DNA of 46,523 nt. Source: Microcaldota archaeon. Lineage in GTDB: Archaea > Micrarchaeota > Micrarchaeia > Micrarchaeales > CABMGC01. The notes below the pieces were generated by a model. That model was not told the origin of the DNA and did no database searches. It saw only the letters and a program-made list of their open reading frames with translations. Location: the NCBI GenBank assembly GCA_021803945.1, contig JAJZKW010000007.1:1-46523 (forward strand), read 5' to 3'. The position numbers were made by a program, and so were the translations under genes. Numbering within the stretch: position 1 is the first letter of the stretch; each line of letters starts with the position of its first letter. Of the stretch, positions 8,201-17,197 are shown piece after piece.

Positions 8201-8749
8201 ATGTCTGGTAATATGTCTTTTGGAAAAGGCAGGATCCCTGCAGGCATGCCAATGCTCAGCAGGAAAGCCATCCTTATGTATTCTGCCTTGTCTCTCATTG
8301 CCGTAGCCGTAGCGCTGCTGGCTGTTTCATTGCACGCGAACCGCCCATCTGCGCAGTTTTCGTCTTTCATCTTCAATAATCACACCTATGCATTCACATA
8401 TGTCGCTTCGAACCTCTCCGAGTGGGAGACAGGCCTAATGAACAAGACAGTGACAAACTCTACCTTCGAGCTCTTCATATTCCCGACACCCAATATATAT
8501 CCGTTCTGGATGAAGGATACATACTATCCGCTGGATATAATATGGATAAACGGGACAAGGGTAGTCTACATAGCATATGCGATCCCCTGCTCATGGTACA
8601 GCAAGGGCCAGTCCTCATGCATAATTTACAATCCGTATAACTCTTCAGCACAGGGAGATGGGCATATCGCCAACTATGTCATAGAGGCTCCCGGCGGGTT
8701 TGCCAACGCTACCGGCATGTCTGTTGGAGATACTGTCAGGATAACCTAG
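8201..8749 (+). CDS. Membrane-anchored DUF192 protein
   Basis: The 182-residue product has one N-terminal helix (about 24-46) and an outside DUF192 domain. The family signature is clear: the start of the domain with a GLMNKT segment, then PFWMKDTYYPLDIIWI and a following VVYIAYAIPC segment. The function of DUF192 proteins is unknown; they are commonly exported. A second in-frame ATG lies at 8213. A TATA-like sequence (TTTTATAG, about 8172) lies upstream. Its last 14 bases overlap the end of the convergent HerA-like gene. Confidence 0.85.
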   Translation: MSGNMSFGKGRIPAGMPMLSRKAILMYSALSLIAVAVALLAVSLHANRPSAQFSSFIFNNHTYAFTYVASNLSEWETGLMNKTVTNSTFELFIFPTPNIYPFWMKDTYYPLDIIWINGTRVVYIAYAIPCSWYSKGQSSCIIYNPYNSSAQGDGHIANYVIEAPGGFANATGMSVGDTVRIT

Positions 8750-10400
8750 AGACCATTTCGCCGAAATCCTCTGCTCCGACAGATGAAAACGCGATCACTT
8801 CTCCAAACAACCTCAAGTACTCAGAGACGTGCGAATCGTTCACTACTATTATTGTGCCGCTGTAGCCCTTCGCCCTTGAATCAACCATCCTCCTCGTAGA
8901 CTCGATGTCCTTGCTCCCTGTCTCATACTCGACTGCAACCCTCTTGCCATTTATCACTGCCATTATGTCCGGACCGTACGAATTGTTGTATACCTTGTTG
9001 TATATCCCATGCGCTGCAAGCTGCCTGCTTATTATCTGCACGGCTATGTCGTGTTCCGCGCTGTTACGCCCGCCTGATATGTACCACACGCCCGAATACT
9101 TGCCGCATGCAATACTGCACTCCTTCATATCTGCAGATTCAATCAGCGAGGCCACCTCCAGCCTGGCCGAATCCATGTCAAATCCGCCAAGCTGCCTCTC
9201 CAGGTCATCTCTAGCTATACCATCCCTTGACAGGGTCAATATCCTGTATCTAAGGTTGCCTGAACCCTCCACGTTCACATTGAACCTCACTATCGCAGGG
9301 TTCCTCGTCTGCGACCCGAATACTATTGCATATCCCCTACCCATGCTCCTCAGGGCCTTCTTCACCTCTGTGAACCTCCCTGACTCGTTCCCTCCTGATA
9401 TGAAGTTGGCGACGTAATTCAGCTCTTCCGGCTCCCTGATACCAAATGATATCATCATTGCCGCATTGCCCCTAAGGTCCTTGTCCAGGAGCTTCGCCCT
9501 CTGCGATATTGCTATCAGCCCTATCCCGTACTTCCTTCCCTCAGCAGCAATCTTCCCTATAACAGGGTTGTCGCCCAGCTTTTCCGCCTCGTCTATCACC
9601 ACATACAGCCTTGTCCTGCCCTGCTTTTCGGAACTCAGCATGTTTGAATACAACTTCCTGAGGAACCCTTCAATGTATATGCTCTGCGCCTCAGGAGTGT
9701 GCAGCCCGGAGAGAAGGAACACGCTGTTTCCCTTCATTACCTTCCCCATCTCAGCGCTCTTCTCAAATGCTCCCGTGTCTATCAGCGAAAGCCTCCTCTC
9801 AAGTGACTCAAGAATGCCTATTTCTGATGCCAGCCTCGCGTTCTTCTTGAAGACCTTTATAGTGAAGATGAGGTCATGTATGTTCGGCGACCTCCCCTTC
9901 TCCGAAAGTATCCTGTAGGTGTACATTATGCATTTGTATAATGCGTATCCCTGCACCTCTCCCAGCCTGAAGTTCCTCTTGAGCATCCCAGTTATCTCAC
10001 TTGCCCTCTCCTTCTCGACCATCCCATCGGTGTCGAACATATTTATTCCGTTCCTCGACGCATCATAGACATCAGCGCCTATGCTCCCCGAAAGCCCGAG
10101 ATACTCGTTGTGAGGGTCGAGTATTGCAACTCTCGCTCCAGAGCTGCATAATGCCCTTACTATCACCTTGCACGCGTTGGACTTGCCCCCTCCGCTGCCA
10201 CCCACTATCATCATGTGCGGATTTATCCACCTGTACGGCTCAACCCTGAACCGCATGAAGTGCCTTGCCTTCCATTTCCACCTGTTTTCCCCGAACGATA
10301 TCAATCCGAATCCCAGTTCCTTCACAACATTTCCAATAACGATATTGTTTTTTCCCATAAAACCATCCCAAGAAAAGTTCCGGGTTGCTAATCCAGGCAA
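8736..10400 (-). CDS. HerA/VirB4-type ATPase with winged helix and nuclease-like C-terminal domain
   Basis: The 554-residue product has a Walker A motif GGSGGGKSN (67-75) and a Walker B motif VVIDEAE (about 269-275) in a DUF87/HerA-type RecA core. Residues about 375-430 read as a winged helix. The C-terminal 120 residues contain GPDIMAVINGKRVAVEYETG (about 475-494). The Asp and the Glu-x-Glu on the next strand are placed as in PD-(D/E)XK nucleases, although the usual Lys is absent. HerA normally works with a separate nuclease, NurA, in end resection; here a nuclease-like part may be built in. The gene starts 2 bases after the endonuclease IV gene, forming an operon. Confidence 0.85.
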   Translation of the reverse strand: MPGLATRNFSWDGFMGKNNIVIGNVVKELGFGLISFGENRWKWKARHFMRFRVEPYRWINPHMMIVGGSGGGKSNACKVIVRALCSSGARVAILDPHNEYLGLSGSIGADVYDASRNGINMFDTDGMVEKERASEITGMLKRNFRLGEVQGYALYKCIMYTYRILSEKGRSPNIHDLIFTIKVFKKNARLASEIGILESLERRLSLIDTGAFEKSAEMGKVMKGNSVFLLSGLHTPEAQSIYIEGFLRKLYSNMLSSEKQGRTRLYVVIDEAEKLGDNPVIGKIAAEGRKYGIGLIAISQRAKLLDKDLRGNAAMMISFGIREPEELNYVANFISGGNESGRFTEVKKALRSMGRGYAIVFGSQTRNPAIVRFNVNVEGSGNLRYRILTLSRDGIARDDLERQLGGFDMDSARLEVASLIESADMKECSIACGKYSGVWYISGGRNSAEHDIAVQIISRQLAAHGIYNKVYNNSYGPDIMAVINGKRVAVEYETGSKDIESTRRMVDSRAKGYSGTIIVVNDSHVSEYLRLFGEVIAFSSVGAEDFGEMVSRLS

Positions 10401-10402
10401 CC

Positions 10403-11242
10403 CTATTCAACCATTTCCCTTACAATCCCTATCTCCTCTGCCTCCCCTATCTCAGGCCCTTCAGGAGTCTCAAGTATTATTATCTTCGAAGATATTTTGC
10501 CATGGTTCAGGAATCTCCTGAATCCATCCTTCCCTATATGGCCGAATCCTATGTTGGCATGCCTGTCAAGGCGCGAGCCCAGCTCCTTCTTCGCATCGTT
10601 CAGGTGTACAGCGAAGACCCTGTCAATGCTCAATATGCCAAACATCTCGTCGAGTACAGCCTCCTTTGTTATATCATATCCAGCGGCAAACAGGTGGCAT
10701 GTGTCCAGGCAGAATCCAAGCCTCCTATTTCCCACTTCATCATACACCTTCACAAGGTCCTCAATCCTGTCTCCAACGCTGTTCCTGTGGCCAGCTTCGT
10801 TCTCCAGTAGTATCATGGTGCCTTTGGCGCTATCCAGTGCAGAGTTAACTGAGTCCACAACCCTGGACAATCCGCCTTCCTTCCCATCTCCGAGGTGGCT
10901 TCCCATATGCGTCACAAGATGTCCTATTCCGAGCGACCTGCATCTCTCCATATTCCCTATGAGCGACTTTACCGACTTCGGATGGGAGACGGGATTTGAT
11001 GAAGCTATGTTTGGCAGGTATGGCATGTGTGCTATGGTGCCTATCCCTGTAGACTTCGCCTTCCTCCTGAACGCAGATATTGCCTTTTCGTCCATGTCAC
11101 TGAGCTCCCATCCCCTCGGGTTTGTCACGAATATTTGCATTGCAGTGCAGCCTATTCCAGCCGCTCTGTCAAACGCCATGTCAATGCTACCGGCTATAGA
11201 TACGTGTCTCCCCAAAGCAAGCATAAAACCAGCTATATTCAT
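10403..11242 (-). CDS. nfo: Endonuclease IV (AP endonuclease family 2)
   Basis: The family layout of this zinc-dependent AP endonuclease is clear along 279 residues: GRHVSIAGS near the start, TMILLENEAG, FCLDTCHLFAAGYD, FAVHLNDAK and a final IILETPEG. His, Asp and Glu ligands sit in the expected places. It cuts DNA at abasic sites in base excision repair. The better start may be the ATG at 11224, which gives the usual short N terminus. The gene is divergent from the YjbQ-family gene across fewer than 60 bases, and co-transcribed with the HerA-like gene. Confidence 0.93.
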   Translation of the reverse strand: MNIAGFMLALGRHVSIAGSIDMAFDRAAGIGCTAMQIFVTNPRGWELSDMDEKAISAFRRKAKSTGIGTIAHMPYLPNIASSNPVSHPKSVKSLIGNMERCRSLGIGHLVTHMGSHLGDGKEGGLSRVVDSVNSALDSAKGTMILLENEAGHRNSVGDRIEDLVKVYDEVGNRRLGFCLDTCHLFAAGYDITKEAVLDEMFGILSIDRVFAVHLNDAKKELGSRLDRHANIGFGHIGKDGFRRFLNHGKISSKIIILETPEGPEIGEAEEIGIVREMVE

Positions 11243-11279
11243 ATATCTTCAGCAATAATATTAATTTTATGTGGTTCGG

Positions 11280-11702
11280 ATGAAGATAAAGACTACGGAG
11301 ATAAACGTCAAAAAGCCTGACAAGGACGTTGATTTTTTTGATATAACTGGGAATGTGAGCGATGCTGTAGCCGCGGCAGATGTCAAGGAAGGCGTCGCGA
11401 ACGTATTCTCCCCAGGATCGACTGCAAGCGTCACTACAATAGAATATGAGCCGAACCTGCTCATAGACTTCAGGAGAGTGCTTGAGAAGCTGGTGCCTTC
11501 AGATATAAGGTATGAGCACGAGAAGGCCTGGGGCGAGAGGAACGGGCAGAGCCACATGCGCACCTCTATCTTCGGCCCAGGCGTCGTAATACCTATACAC
11601 GAGGGGAAGCTCATGACAGGACAGTGGCAGCAGATAGTGGTGATGGATTTCGATGTCATTCAGAGAAACCGCAGGATAGTGATACAAGTGATAGGAGAAT
11701 AG
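11280..11702 (+). CDS. YjbQ/UPF0047 family protein
   Basis: The 140-residue product matches the whole family: GSTASVTTIEYEPNLLIDF in the first half, then ERNGQSHMRTSIFGP, GKLMTGQWQQIVVMDFD and a closing RRIVIQVIGE. Members are small trimeric beta proteins; a thiamine-phosphate synthase side activity has been described for some, so the true role is open. I chose the ATG at 11280 over the GTG at 11271 because the product then starts with the usual MKIKTTE-type strand. The promoter is shared back to back with the nfo gene. Confidence 0.88.
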   Translation: MKIKTTEINVKKPDKDVDFFDITGNVSDAVAAADVKEGVANVFSPGSTASVTTIEYEPNLLIDFRRVLEKLVPSDIRYEHEKAWGERNGQSHMRTSIFGPGVVIPIHEGKLMTGQWQQIVVMDFDVIQRNRRIVIQVIGE

Positions 11703-11783
11703 CTTCTCAATCACTACTATATGCGCTGGCAGATATCGGAGCAATGCCAATAGCTGCAGGCAAGCAGGATCTTGCAGTCCAAT

Positions 11784-12338
11784 TCAAGCCATAGCGCTTC
11801 GCACTTCCTTCAGGATGCCAAGCTCATTTTCAGTAAGCGCCTCGCTCTTCCCGAACTTCGAGCTTGACAGCACGAAGTCCAGCAGCTCCTTCCTTTCGTC
11901 AGCCATCCTGGCAGTATTAAGCATAATCTTTTCAAGCCCCTTGATATCTGAGTATTTCCCAGTGTCATCAGCCCATCTCTCCGCGATTTCGCTAAGCCTC
12001 ATCAGCATGGCTATGGCCTGCACTGATAGCACGAATTTTTTCAGGGCTTCTATGCCTTCCACCTTTGCAGGGTCTGCCTCTTCGTATCTGCCTTCGAAAT
12101 AAGGTCTGTACTTCTCCAGTATCTCCTCCTTGCGCTGCACCAGGTTGCCTATAATGTACATATCCCTCTGCATTTCATCTGGCTTGTCAGGCAGGAGCGA
12201 AGTATATCCTCGTATATCCACCCTTCCTGCTTTAATCTCCTCGTGCAGGATGTCTATTGCTTCGAGTATTAACTCATCCTTCATCCTTGTTATCATGTCT
12301 TCGCATGCCATCCACGATGGAACGCTCCCGTCTACCAT
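11784..12338 (-). CDS. Hypothetical helical protein
   Basis: The 184-residue product is almost wholly alpha-helical and charged, with Glu/Lys/Arg-rich helices and no membrane segment or Cys cluster. A GGTGGT site stands about 5 bases before the ATG. I recognise no family. It is the only gene on the minus strand between the YjbQ-family gene and the 118-residue protein, and ends 80 bases after the YjbQ stop in convergent orientation. Confidence 0.7.
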   Translation of the reverse strand: MVDGSVPSWMACEDMITRMKDELILEAIDILHEEIKAGRVDIRGYTSLLPDKPDEMQRDMYIIGNLVQRKEEILEKYRPYFEGRYEEADPAKVEGIEALKKFVLSVQAIAMLMRLSEIAERWADDTGKYSDIKGLEKIMLNTARMADERKELLDFVLSSSKFGKSEALTENELGILKEVRSAMA

Positions 12339-12400
12339 AGCAAACCACCATAATATTAGCCTTAGATATTAAATTCATTGTGCCACCGGGCATCAGGCCA

Positions 12401-12757
12401 TTATACGGTGAACATGGCCGCAGAGCGACATGTTGGCCATGATCCAAAGTGTGTTGGTGGGGTGCAGGGCGTGCAGTTCGCCCCCTCCAATGTATTCTGC
12501 AATGTCATCTTGCCTTCCGATACGTGTATCTGTATGGCGTACCAGTGTTGCTTCTTGTACCCTATGCGGTTGAACTCCGCCACGTTCTTGAAGTCCTCGA
12601 CTACAGTATTTACCATGCCGCACAACTGAGACACTATCTCATTTGCAGCATCGTAGTCGAAGTCCGGAGGCACCAAAACTTCCATGTTGCTCCAGATTGC
12701 CCTTCTCAACGCAGCCCTCCGTCTCCTCTCGCTCATATCTTTTATTCCAACTCCCAT
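12401..12757 (-). CDS. Small hypothetical protein
   Basis: The 118-residue product begins with a basic helix (MSERRRRAALRRAIW) and has a central segment suited to an alpha/beta fold (FDYDAANEIVSQLCGMVNTV). The C-terminal 30 residues hold three Cys and several Pro (ANCTPCTPPTHFG) and look less structured. AGGTGAT lies 3 bases before the ATG, which supports this start. I recognise no family. Parts of both its ends recur in a short copy upstream; see the repeat at 12907. Confidence 0.6.
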   Translation of the reverse strand: MGVGIKDMSERRRRAALRRAIWSNMEVLVPPDFDYDAANEIVSQLCGMVNTVVEDFKNVAEFNRIGYKKQHWYAIQIHVSEGKMTLQNTLEGANCTPCTPPTHFGSWPTCRSAAMFTV

Positions 12758-12906
12758 TAAATCACCTAGAATCAGCCTGCCTCTTTTGTATAGCGCTAGG
12801 CATTACGCTTTCTGTGATTTATTTACTCAAGTAAAATATATATACTTTTCTATATTTTCTTATACTTAAAGAAACATTTATATTCTTTCCCTGAGCAATA
12901 CATACG

Positions 12907-12936
12907 CCAAAGTGTGTTGGCATCACCTAGAAACAG
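12907..12936. repeat. Short copy of the two ends of the 118-residue gene
   Basis: CCAAAGTGTGTTGG (12907-12920) is identical to 12444-12457 near the 3' end of the 118-residue gene. The adjoining ATCACCTAGAAACAG (12922-12936) matches 14 of 15 bases of 12761-12775, just upstream of that gene's start. The ends that lie about 300 bp apart in the gene copy are thus joined here. On the minus strand the copy keeps the ribosome-binding site. Confidence 0.4.
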
Positions 12937-12937
12937 T

Positions 12938-12955
12938 GGGCGGCATTTGCCGCCC
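12938..12955 (-). terminator. Perfect GC-rich hairpin
   Basis: GGGCGGC and GCCGCCC pair perfectly around an ATTT loop, 45 bases beyond the stop of the beta-CASP gene at 13000 on the minus strand. No long T-run follows, so it may be a transcript-end stabiliser or processing site rather than a terminator. Confidence 0.35.
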
Positions 12956-12999
12956 TAAACGATCAGGCTATTTCTCCCTCCATGCCGCGGCTATGTCAG

Positions 13000-13962
13000 C
13001 TAAACGTAATTTTCAAGCAGCATGCTCATGTTCGATGCCCGATTTATCGGATTCGCGTTGTATCCTTTCGCCTTTAGGTTCTTGGCGAAGGTATCGCATC
13101 CGGCCCCGCACGTATATATGGATCTAGGGTTGCACAGGTCTATGTATTCGACCGCCTGCGCGAAGTCAGCATGATCGCTCAATGCGAACTGGACATCGGT
13201 ATTGAACCTCCGCATCTTCGCAAATCCCGTTGCAACTGCAGTGAAGACCTTCCTCCCGACTGCTGACACGGCGTTCCTGGTCCTGTCCATGAGGTGCATG
13301 CTCACTATCCACACAGGATTTGAAAATGTCCCGTCCCCGATCCCATTTGGAAAGTCCTGCACCTGGTAGTCAAGCGATATCCCGTGCTTAGAATAGACCT
13401 TGCTCATCTTCTCGATGTTCAGGTCAACAAGCGGAGATACGCCCATATCATTGCATATCCTTATCAGTTCCTGCGCCTTGCCCATCGCGTATGCCCCGAA
13501 AAGTATGCTGCCTATCTCTCCCTTTTTCTTTATGTAGCTCTGTATGCTCCCCATCACCTCCTCCCTGTCATCAAAGGCGATGTTTGGATAGGGGTAAGTC
13601 GAATCGATTATGAGTGTGTCTGCATGTCGCACTTCTATCCTTTCTGCAACAGGCGACCTCTGCATCTGGTAATCACCTGTGTAAATGAGAGACTCTCCCG
13701 AGTCCTGCTCAACATAAAGCTGCTTTGACCCTAGCATGTGACCCGAATCAAGCATCTCGACCCCGCGGGGCTTCTCAGCAGCCTTGACTTCGTACCTTAT
13801 CCTAGTCTCTATCAGGTCCTTGGTGATGTCGCTGCACAGTATGCTGCTCGCCTTCCTGACTCCTCCGGTGTGGTCTGAGTGGGCATGCGATACGAAATGC
13901 ACGTTTGCATCAGCATCCCTTATATCAAGCCCGATTCTCGAATCGCCAACATATACTGCCAC
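13000..13962 (-). CDS. Metallo-beta-lactamase/beta-CASP family nuclease
   Basis: The 320-residue product has the metal-binding HAHSDH motif (26-31), a second His in DSGHMLGS, an Asp in YTGDYQ and the beta-CASP closing motif SDHAD (about 267-271). These define the mRNA 3'-end processing/Artemis/RNase J clan (COG1236-like). It is short and lacks the KH domains of archaeal aCPSF1, so it is probably an RNA or DNA exonuclease of the small type. The start is a GTG at 13962; no ATG fits in frame. It is divergent from trxB, and both promoters lie between 13965 and 14045. Confidence 0.87.
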   Translation of the reverse strand: MAVYVGDSRIGLDIRDADANVHFVSHAHSDHTGGVRKASSILCSDITKDLIETRIRYEVKAAEKPRGVEMLDSGHMLGSKQLYVEQDSGESLIYTGDYQMQRSPVAERIEVRHADTLIIDSTYPYPNIAFDDREEVMGSIQSYIKKKGEIGSILFGAYAMGKAQELIRICNDMGVSPLVDLNIEKMSKVYSKHGISLDYQVQDFPNGIGDGTFSNPVWIVSMHLMDRTRNAVSAVGRKVFTAVATGFAKMRRFNTDVQFALSDHADFAQAVEYIDLCNPRSIYTCGAGCDTFAKNLKAKGYNANPINRASNMSMLLENYV

Positions 13963-14048
13963 AAGGTCGCCGATTAGTCGATTGCCATAAAAACCTTATA
14001 TACTTTCTGTGGCATAATGTAAATCCTGGTATAATTACGCGTGGTCAA

Positions 14049-14963
14049 ATGGTGGAGAGATTGATAATAATCGGTTCGGGCCCTGCCGGGCTCTCAGCAG
14101 CCATATATGCTTCAAGGGAGGGCTTCAGCCCGCTTGTCATAGGTGGATATAACCCAGGAGGCCAGCTCCTTCTTACTACGATAGTCGAGAATTTCCCCGG
14201 ATTCCCGGAGGGAGTTGACGGCACCGCCCTTGTAGGGAAGATGAGGGCACAGGCGCAAAAGTTCGGTACCAGGTTCATAGACGAGAACGCTACGGCAGTG
14301 GATTTCAGCTCAAAACCGTTCAAGGTGGCTGCTGGAGATAAGACCTACGAAGCCGAATGCATAATAGTCGCGTCAGGAGCAAATGCGAAATGGCTGGGGA
14401 TAGAGTCTGAGAAGGCTTTCATTGGACACGGGGTATCCAACTGCGCCACGTGCGACGGCCCGTTCTACAAGGGAAAGGACCTGGTGATAGTAGGCGGCGG
14501 TGACACTGCAATGGAAGATGCGATGTTCCTTACAAGGTTCGCAAACAGCGTCACTGTTGTCCACAGGAAGGAGGAGCTAAGGGCCAGCAGGATAATGCAA
14601 GAGCGCGCAAAAGCGAATCCAAAGATAAAATTCATATTCAACACTGTGATAGACGAGATAAAGGGCGACAAATCCGTCAATGCGGTAAAGCTAAGGAATG
14701 TCGTGACAAACGATGTGACAGAGATGGCCGTGGGCGGAGTTTTCGTGGCCATAGGATACAGCCCAAACACAGAGATATTCAAGGGCAAGCTCAAGCTTGA
14801 TGAAACGGGATACATAATACCTATAGATGAGATAAAGACAGGCATAGACGGCGTATTCGTGGCCGGGGATGTCGCAGACAGGGTGTTCAGGCAGGCCGTT
14901 ACCGCAAGCGGAAGCGGAGTGAAGGCAGCCATCGAGGCGCGCGCATACCTTTCCAGCCTTTAG
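14049..14963 (+). CDS. trxB: Thioredoxin reductase
   Basis: The 304-residue product has all the expected marks: the FAD motif GSGPAG (9-14), the redox-active CATC (132-135), the second nucleotide motif GGGDTA (149-154), HRKEELRAS (172-180) and the closing GVFVAGDVAD FAD segment. It reduces thioredoxin-like proteins. The HRKEELRAS segment keeps the basic residues that favour NADPH. The ATG at 14049 is chosen because the flavin motif then begins at residue 6 as usual; an open frame upstream to 13905 is chance. A TATA box (CCTTATATA, about 13994-14002) lies upstream. Confidence 0.95.
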   Translation: MVERLIIIGSGPAGLSAAIYASREGFSPLVIGGYNPGGQLLLTTIVENFPGFPEGVDGTALVGKMRAQAQKFGTRFIDENATAVDFSSKPFKVAAGDKTYEAECIIVASGANAKWLGIESEKAFIGHGVSNCATCDGPFYKGKDLVIVGGGDTAMEDAMFLTRFANSVTVVHRKEELRASRIMQERAKANPKIKFIFNTVIDEIKGDKSVNAVKLRNVVTNDVTEMAVGGVFVAIGYSPNTEIFKGKLKLDETGYIIPIDEIKTGIDGVFVAGDVADRVFRQAVTASGSGVKAAIEARAYLSSL

Positions 14964-15097
14964 ACAGCACATGCAGGCGGAATCAAACCTCCCCATCATT
15001 GGCGAATGCGAAAGGGATAAAAGAATAAATGAAGCACAATACGTGACGCAATGATCGATATGGGATTCTTCATTACTGGAAATCCTGTGGTTATCCC

Positions 15098-17113
15098 ATG
15101 TTTCTTTTAGGAATGATCTTTTACATATCAAGCATAGTATTCGGAGCTGCCCTTTCAGATTTTTTCTTCTCAGAATACATCAGCCAGAGGCTCATAAGAT
15201 TCGCAATGGGCGTCCCTATGGGATTTGCTCTCGCAGCGTATATTGTCCTGGTACTGGATATCCTTGCCGGGGCGTTCTACGGCTCACTGGTGTTTTTTGC
15301 ATCAGTCCTGATGATTGCAGCATCATGCTATCTATTCGTGGCGAAGCTGCGTAACAGCATGAATGCACGCAAATTTGCAAAGGAGTTGAGGGATTACAGG
15401 GTGCTGTACTGCGGCATATTCCTGATTTCGCTGGTATTGATAATATTGCAGTACCAGGGCTTGCGCATGACCTCTCAAGGCATCACGGGAGGCGACAACT
15501 TCGGAGTCGATTTCCTTTTCCACCTTGGAATCGGCAATTCATTGATATACAACAAGTTTCCCCCTAATTTCCCATATGCGTCAGGCATCGCCAATGTCTA
15601 CCCGTTCATACCTGATTTCTTCTCGGCAATCCTCGTATATTCCGGGACTGGGCTTGTAGACTCATTCTACCTCATGAATTTCATGCTTTATTTCAGCCTT
15701 GTTGCAATAGGCTCATACCTCTTTTTCAGGCTTTCGAAAAACCAGTGGGTCCCAGCAGTAGCAATCATCATATTCATGTTCTGCGGGCAGGGGGTTAGCC
15801 TTCTCATTATGGGGATATTCAACATACCGTTGTACGGGCATCCATTCGCCTCGACATACGTCGAGATGCATACCGACTTCCTTTACCTAATAACATACCC
15901 TCTCTTCAACTATGAGCAGCCTCTGATAAACATCTTCGCCCCGCAGCACGAGTACCTTCTGGCTTTTCCTTACGCGCTGTCCATATTTTCCATCGGCTAC
16001 CTTGAGTTTGTAGTGGAATCCAGACGCAGGTCAAATGCAACCATACTGTTCCTCGGGCTTCTTGTAGGACTCATGCCTCTCATACACCCTCCTTCATTCA
16101 TCTTCCTTCTTGTGTTCGGGTTTGTCATACTTCTTTATTTGGCATACGCAAAAAAAGGATCCGAAAGAACAATCAAGCTTAAGAAATTGGCGCTATTGGG
16201 CATTGCGGCTCTGGCCGTATCGCTGCCAGAGCTCCTGTTCATCCACTCCCAGCACATTGCCAATCCGATCGTTTCCGAATCCATAACAAATCCCGTCTGG
16301 TACTCTGCAGGCGATGGCGTCCTCCCCCTAATCATCCTCCATGCAGGTTTTTGGCTGGAGGTTTTCGGTCCGATAATAGCAATCGGCATCGCAGGCATGT
16401 TCCTGCTGAACAGGAAGCAGCTTCTTCTTTTTGTGCCGCCGCTCATCCTGTTCGCAATAATAAACTTCTTCTGGTTCCCCCCAGGATTCGGAGACTCGAA
16501 CAAGTATACTCTATACCTGATATTCTTCTTGGGGTTTGCATGTGCCGTGCTCCTGCAAAGGCTCTTCAAGAGCAGACGCAGGCTGTTCAAGGCGATTGCG
16601 ATAATCCTCTTGCTGTCAATAATACTCAACGGATTGGCGGAAGAATACTTTGTCTTCAGCGCAGTGTATCCTGTAGCGAACAACCTGGCGCTCAATGCAA
16701 GCTCCTGGCTGCGAAGCAATACGAATCCAAACTCCCTGTTCGTAACCAATTGCTACCTCGGCACATTCGACTACCTCCCTACAATCGCCGCCAGGCGCAC
16801 ACTGCTTGATATCAAGACATACACTCAGCCTTTGGGAATATACAATTACAACATGACTCAGGTCTCATCTGCCATCGATGGCTTCATGCAGAATCCAAGC
16901 TGCGGATTCGTGGAAAAATACAACGTCAGCTACCTGGTCATAGACCGCCTTGACTACCTCCAGGGCCCGAACGCATGCGCTCCGGTGAATTATACAGAAG
17001 TGCTCGGCTCGCCAAACGTGACGATGGTGGCAAGGTTCTCAAATGCTACTGCCAACGAGGAAATAACAGTATTCAGGACCTCCTGCCAAAGCTCATCCAT
17101 ACCCAAAACGTAG
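15098..17113 (+). CDS. GT-C type multi-pass membrane protein (putative glycosyltransferase)
   Basis: The 671-residue product has about 13-14 membrane helices and a soluble C-terminal domain of about 150 residues outside. After the first helices comes a loop with GGDNFGVDFLFHLGIGNSLI; an acidic residue in the first large outer loop is the mark of GT-C enzymes. The outer C-terminal part (ASSWLRSNTNPNSLFVTNCY, then YNVSYLVIDRLDYL) is typical of the archaeal and bacterial families that resemble GT39 and DUF2298. A lipid-linked sugar transfer to surface polymers is inferred. The next gene, 84 bases on, encodes a carbamoyltransferase, which suits glycan decoration. Confidence 0.75.
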   Translation: MFLLGMIFYISSIVFGAALSDFFFSEYISQRLIRFAMGVPMGFALAAYIVLVLDILAGAFYGSLVFFASVLMIAASCYLFVAKLRNSMNARKFAKELRDYRVLYCGIFLISLVLIILQYQGLRMTSQGITGGDNFGVDFLFHLGIGNSLIYNKFPPNFPYASGIANVYPFIPDFFSAILVYSGTGLVDSFYLMNFMLYFSLVAIGSYLFFRLSKNQWVPAVAIIIFMFCGQGVSLLIMGIFNIPLYGHPFASTYVEMHTDFLYLITYPLFNYEQPLINIFAPQHEYLLAFPYALSIFSIGYLEFVVESRRRSNATILFLGLLVGLMPLIHPPSFIFLLVFGFVILLYLAYAKKGSERTIKLKKLALLGIAALAVSLPELLFIHSQHIANPIVSESITNPVWYSAGDGVLPLIILHAGFWLEVFGPIIAIGIAGMFLLNRKQLLLFVPPLILFAIINFFWFPPGFGDSNKYTLYLIFFLGFACAVLLQRLFKSRRRLFKAIAIILLLSIILNGLAEEYFVFSAVYPVANNLALNASSWLRSNTNPNSLFVTNCYLGTFDYLPTIAARRTLLDIKTYTQPLGIYNYNMTQVSSAIDGFMQNPSCGFVEKYNVSYLVIDRLDYLQGPNACAPVNYTEVLGSPNVTMVARFSNATANEEITVFRTSCQSSSIPKT

Positions 17114-17197
17114 CCATCCCGCGTTTTCCATTTTGTTGCCGTAAACCTTCACAATGTTTAATAGGTTTGCATTCTTAATGTACTTCGGAGAGGCGCT

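Noticed and set aside
13905-14048. Longer thioredoxin reductase start
   Set aside because: The extra 48 residues overlap the divergent beta-CASP gene and both promoters, and the flavin motif needs the start at 14049.
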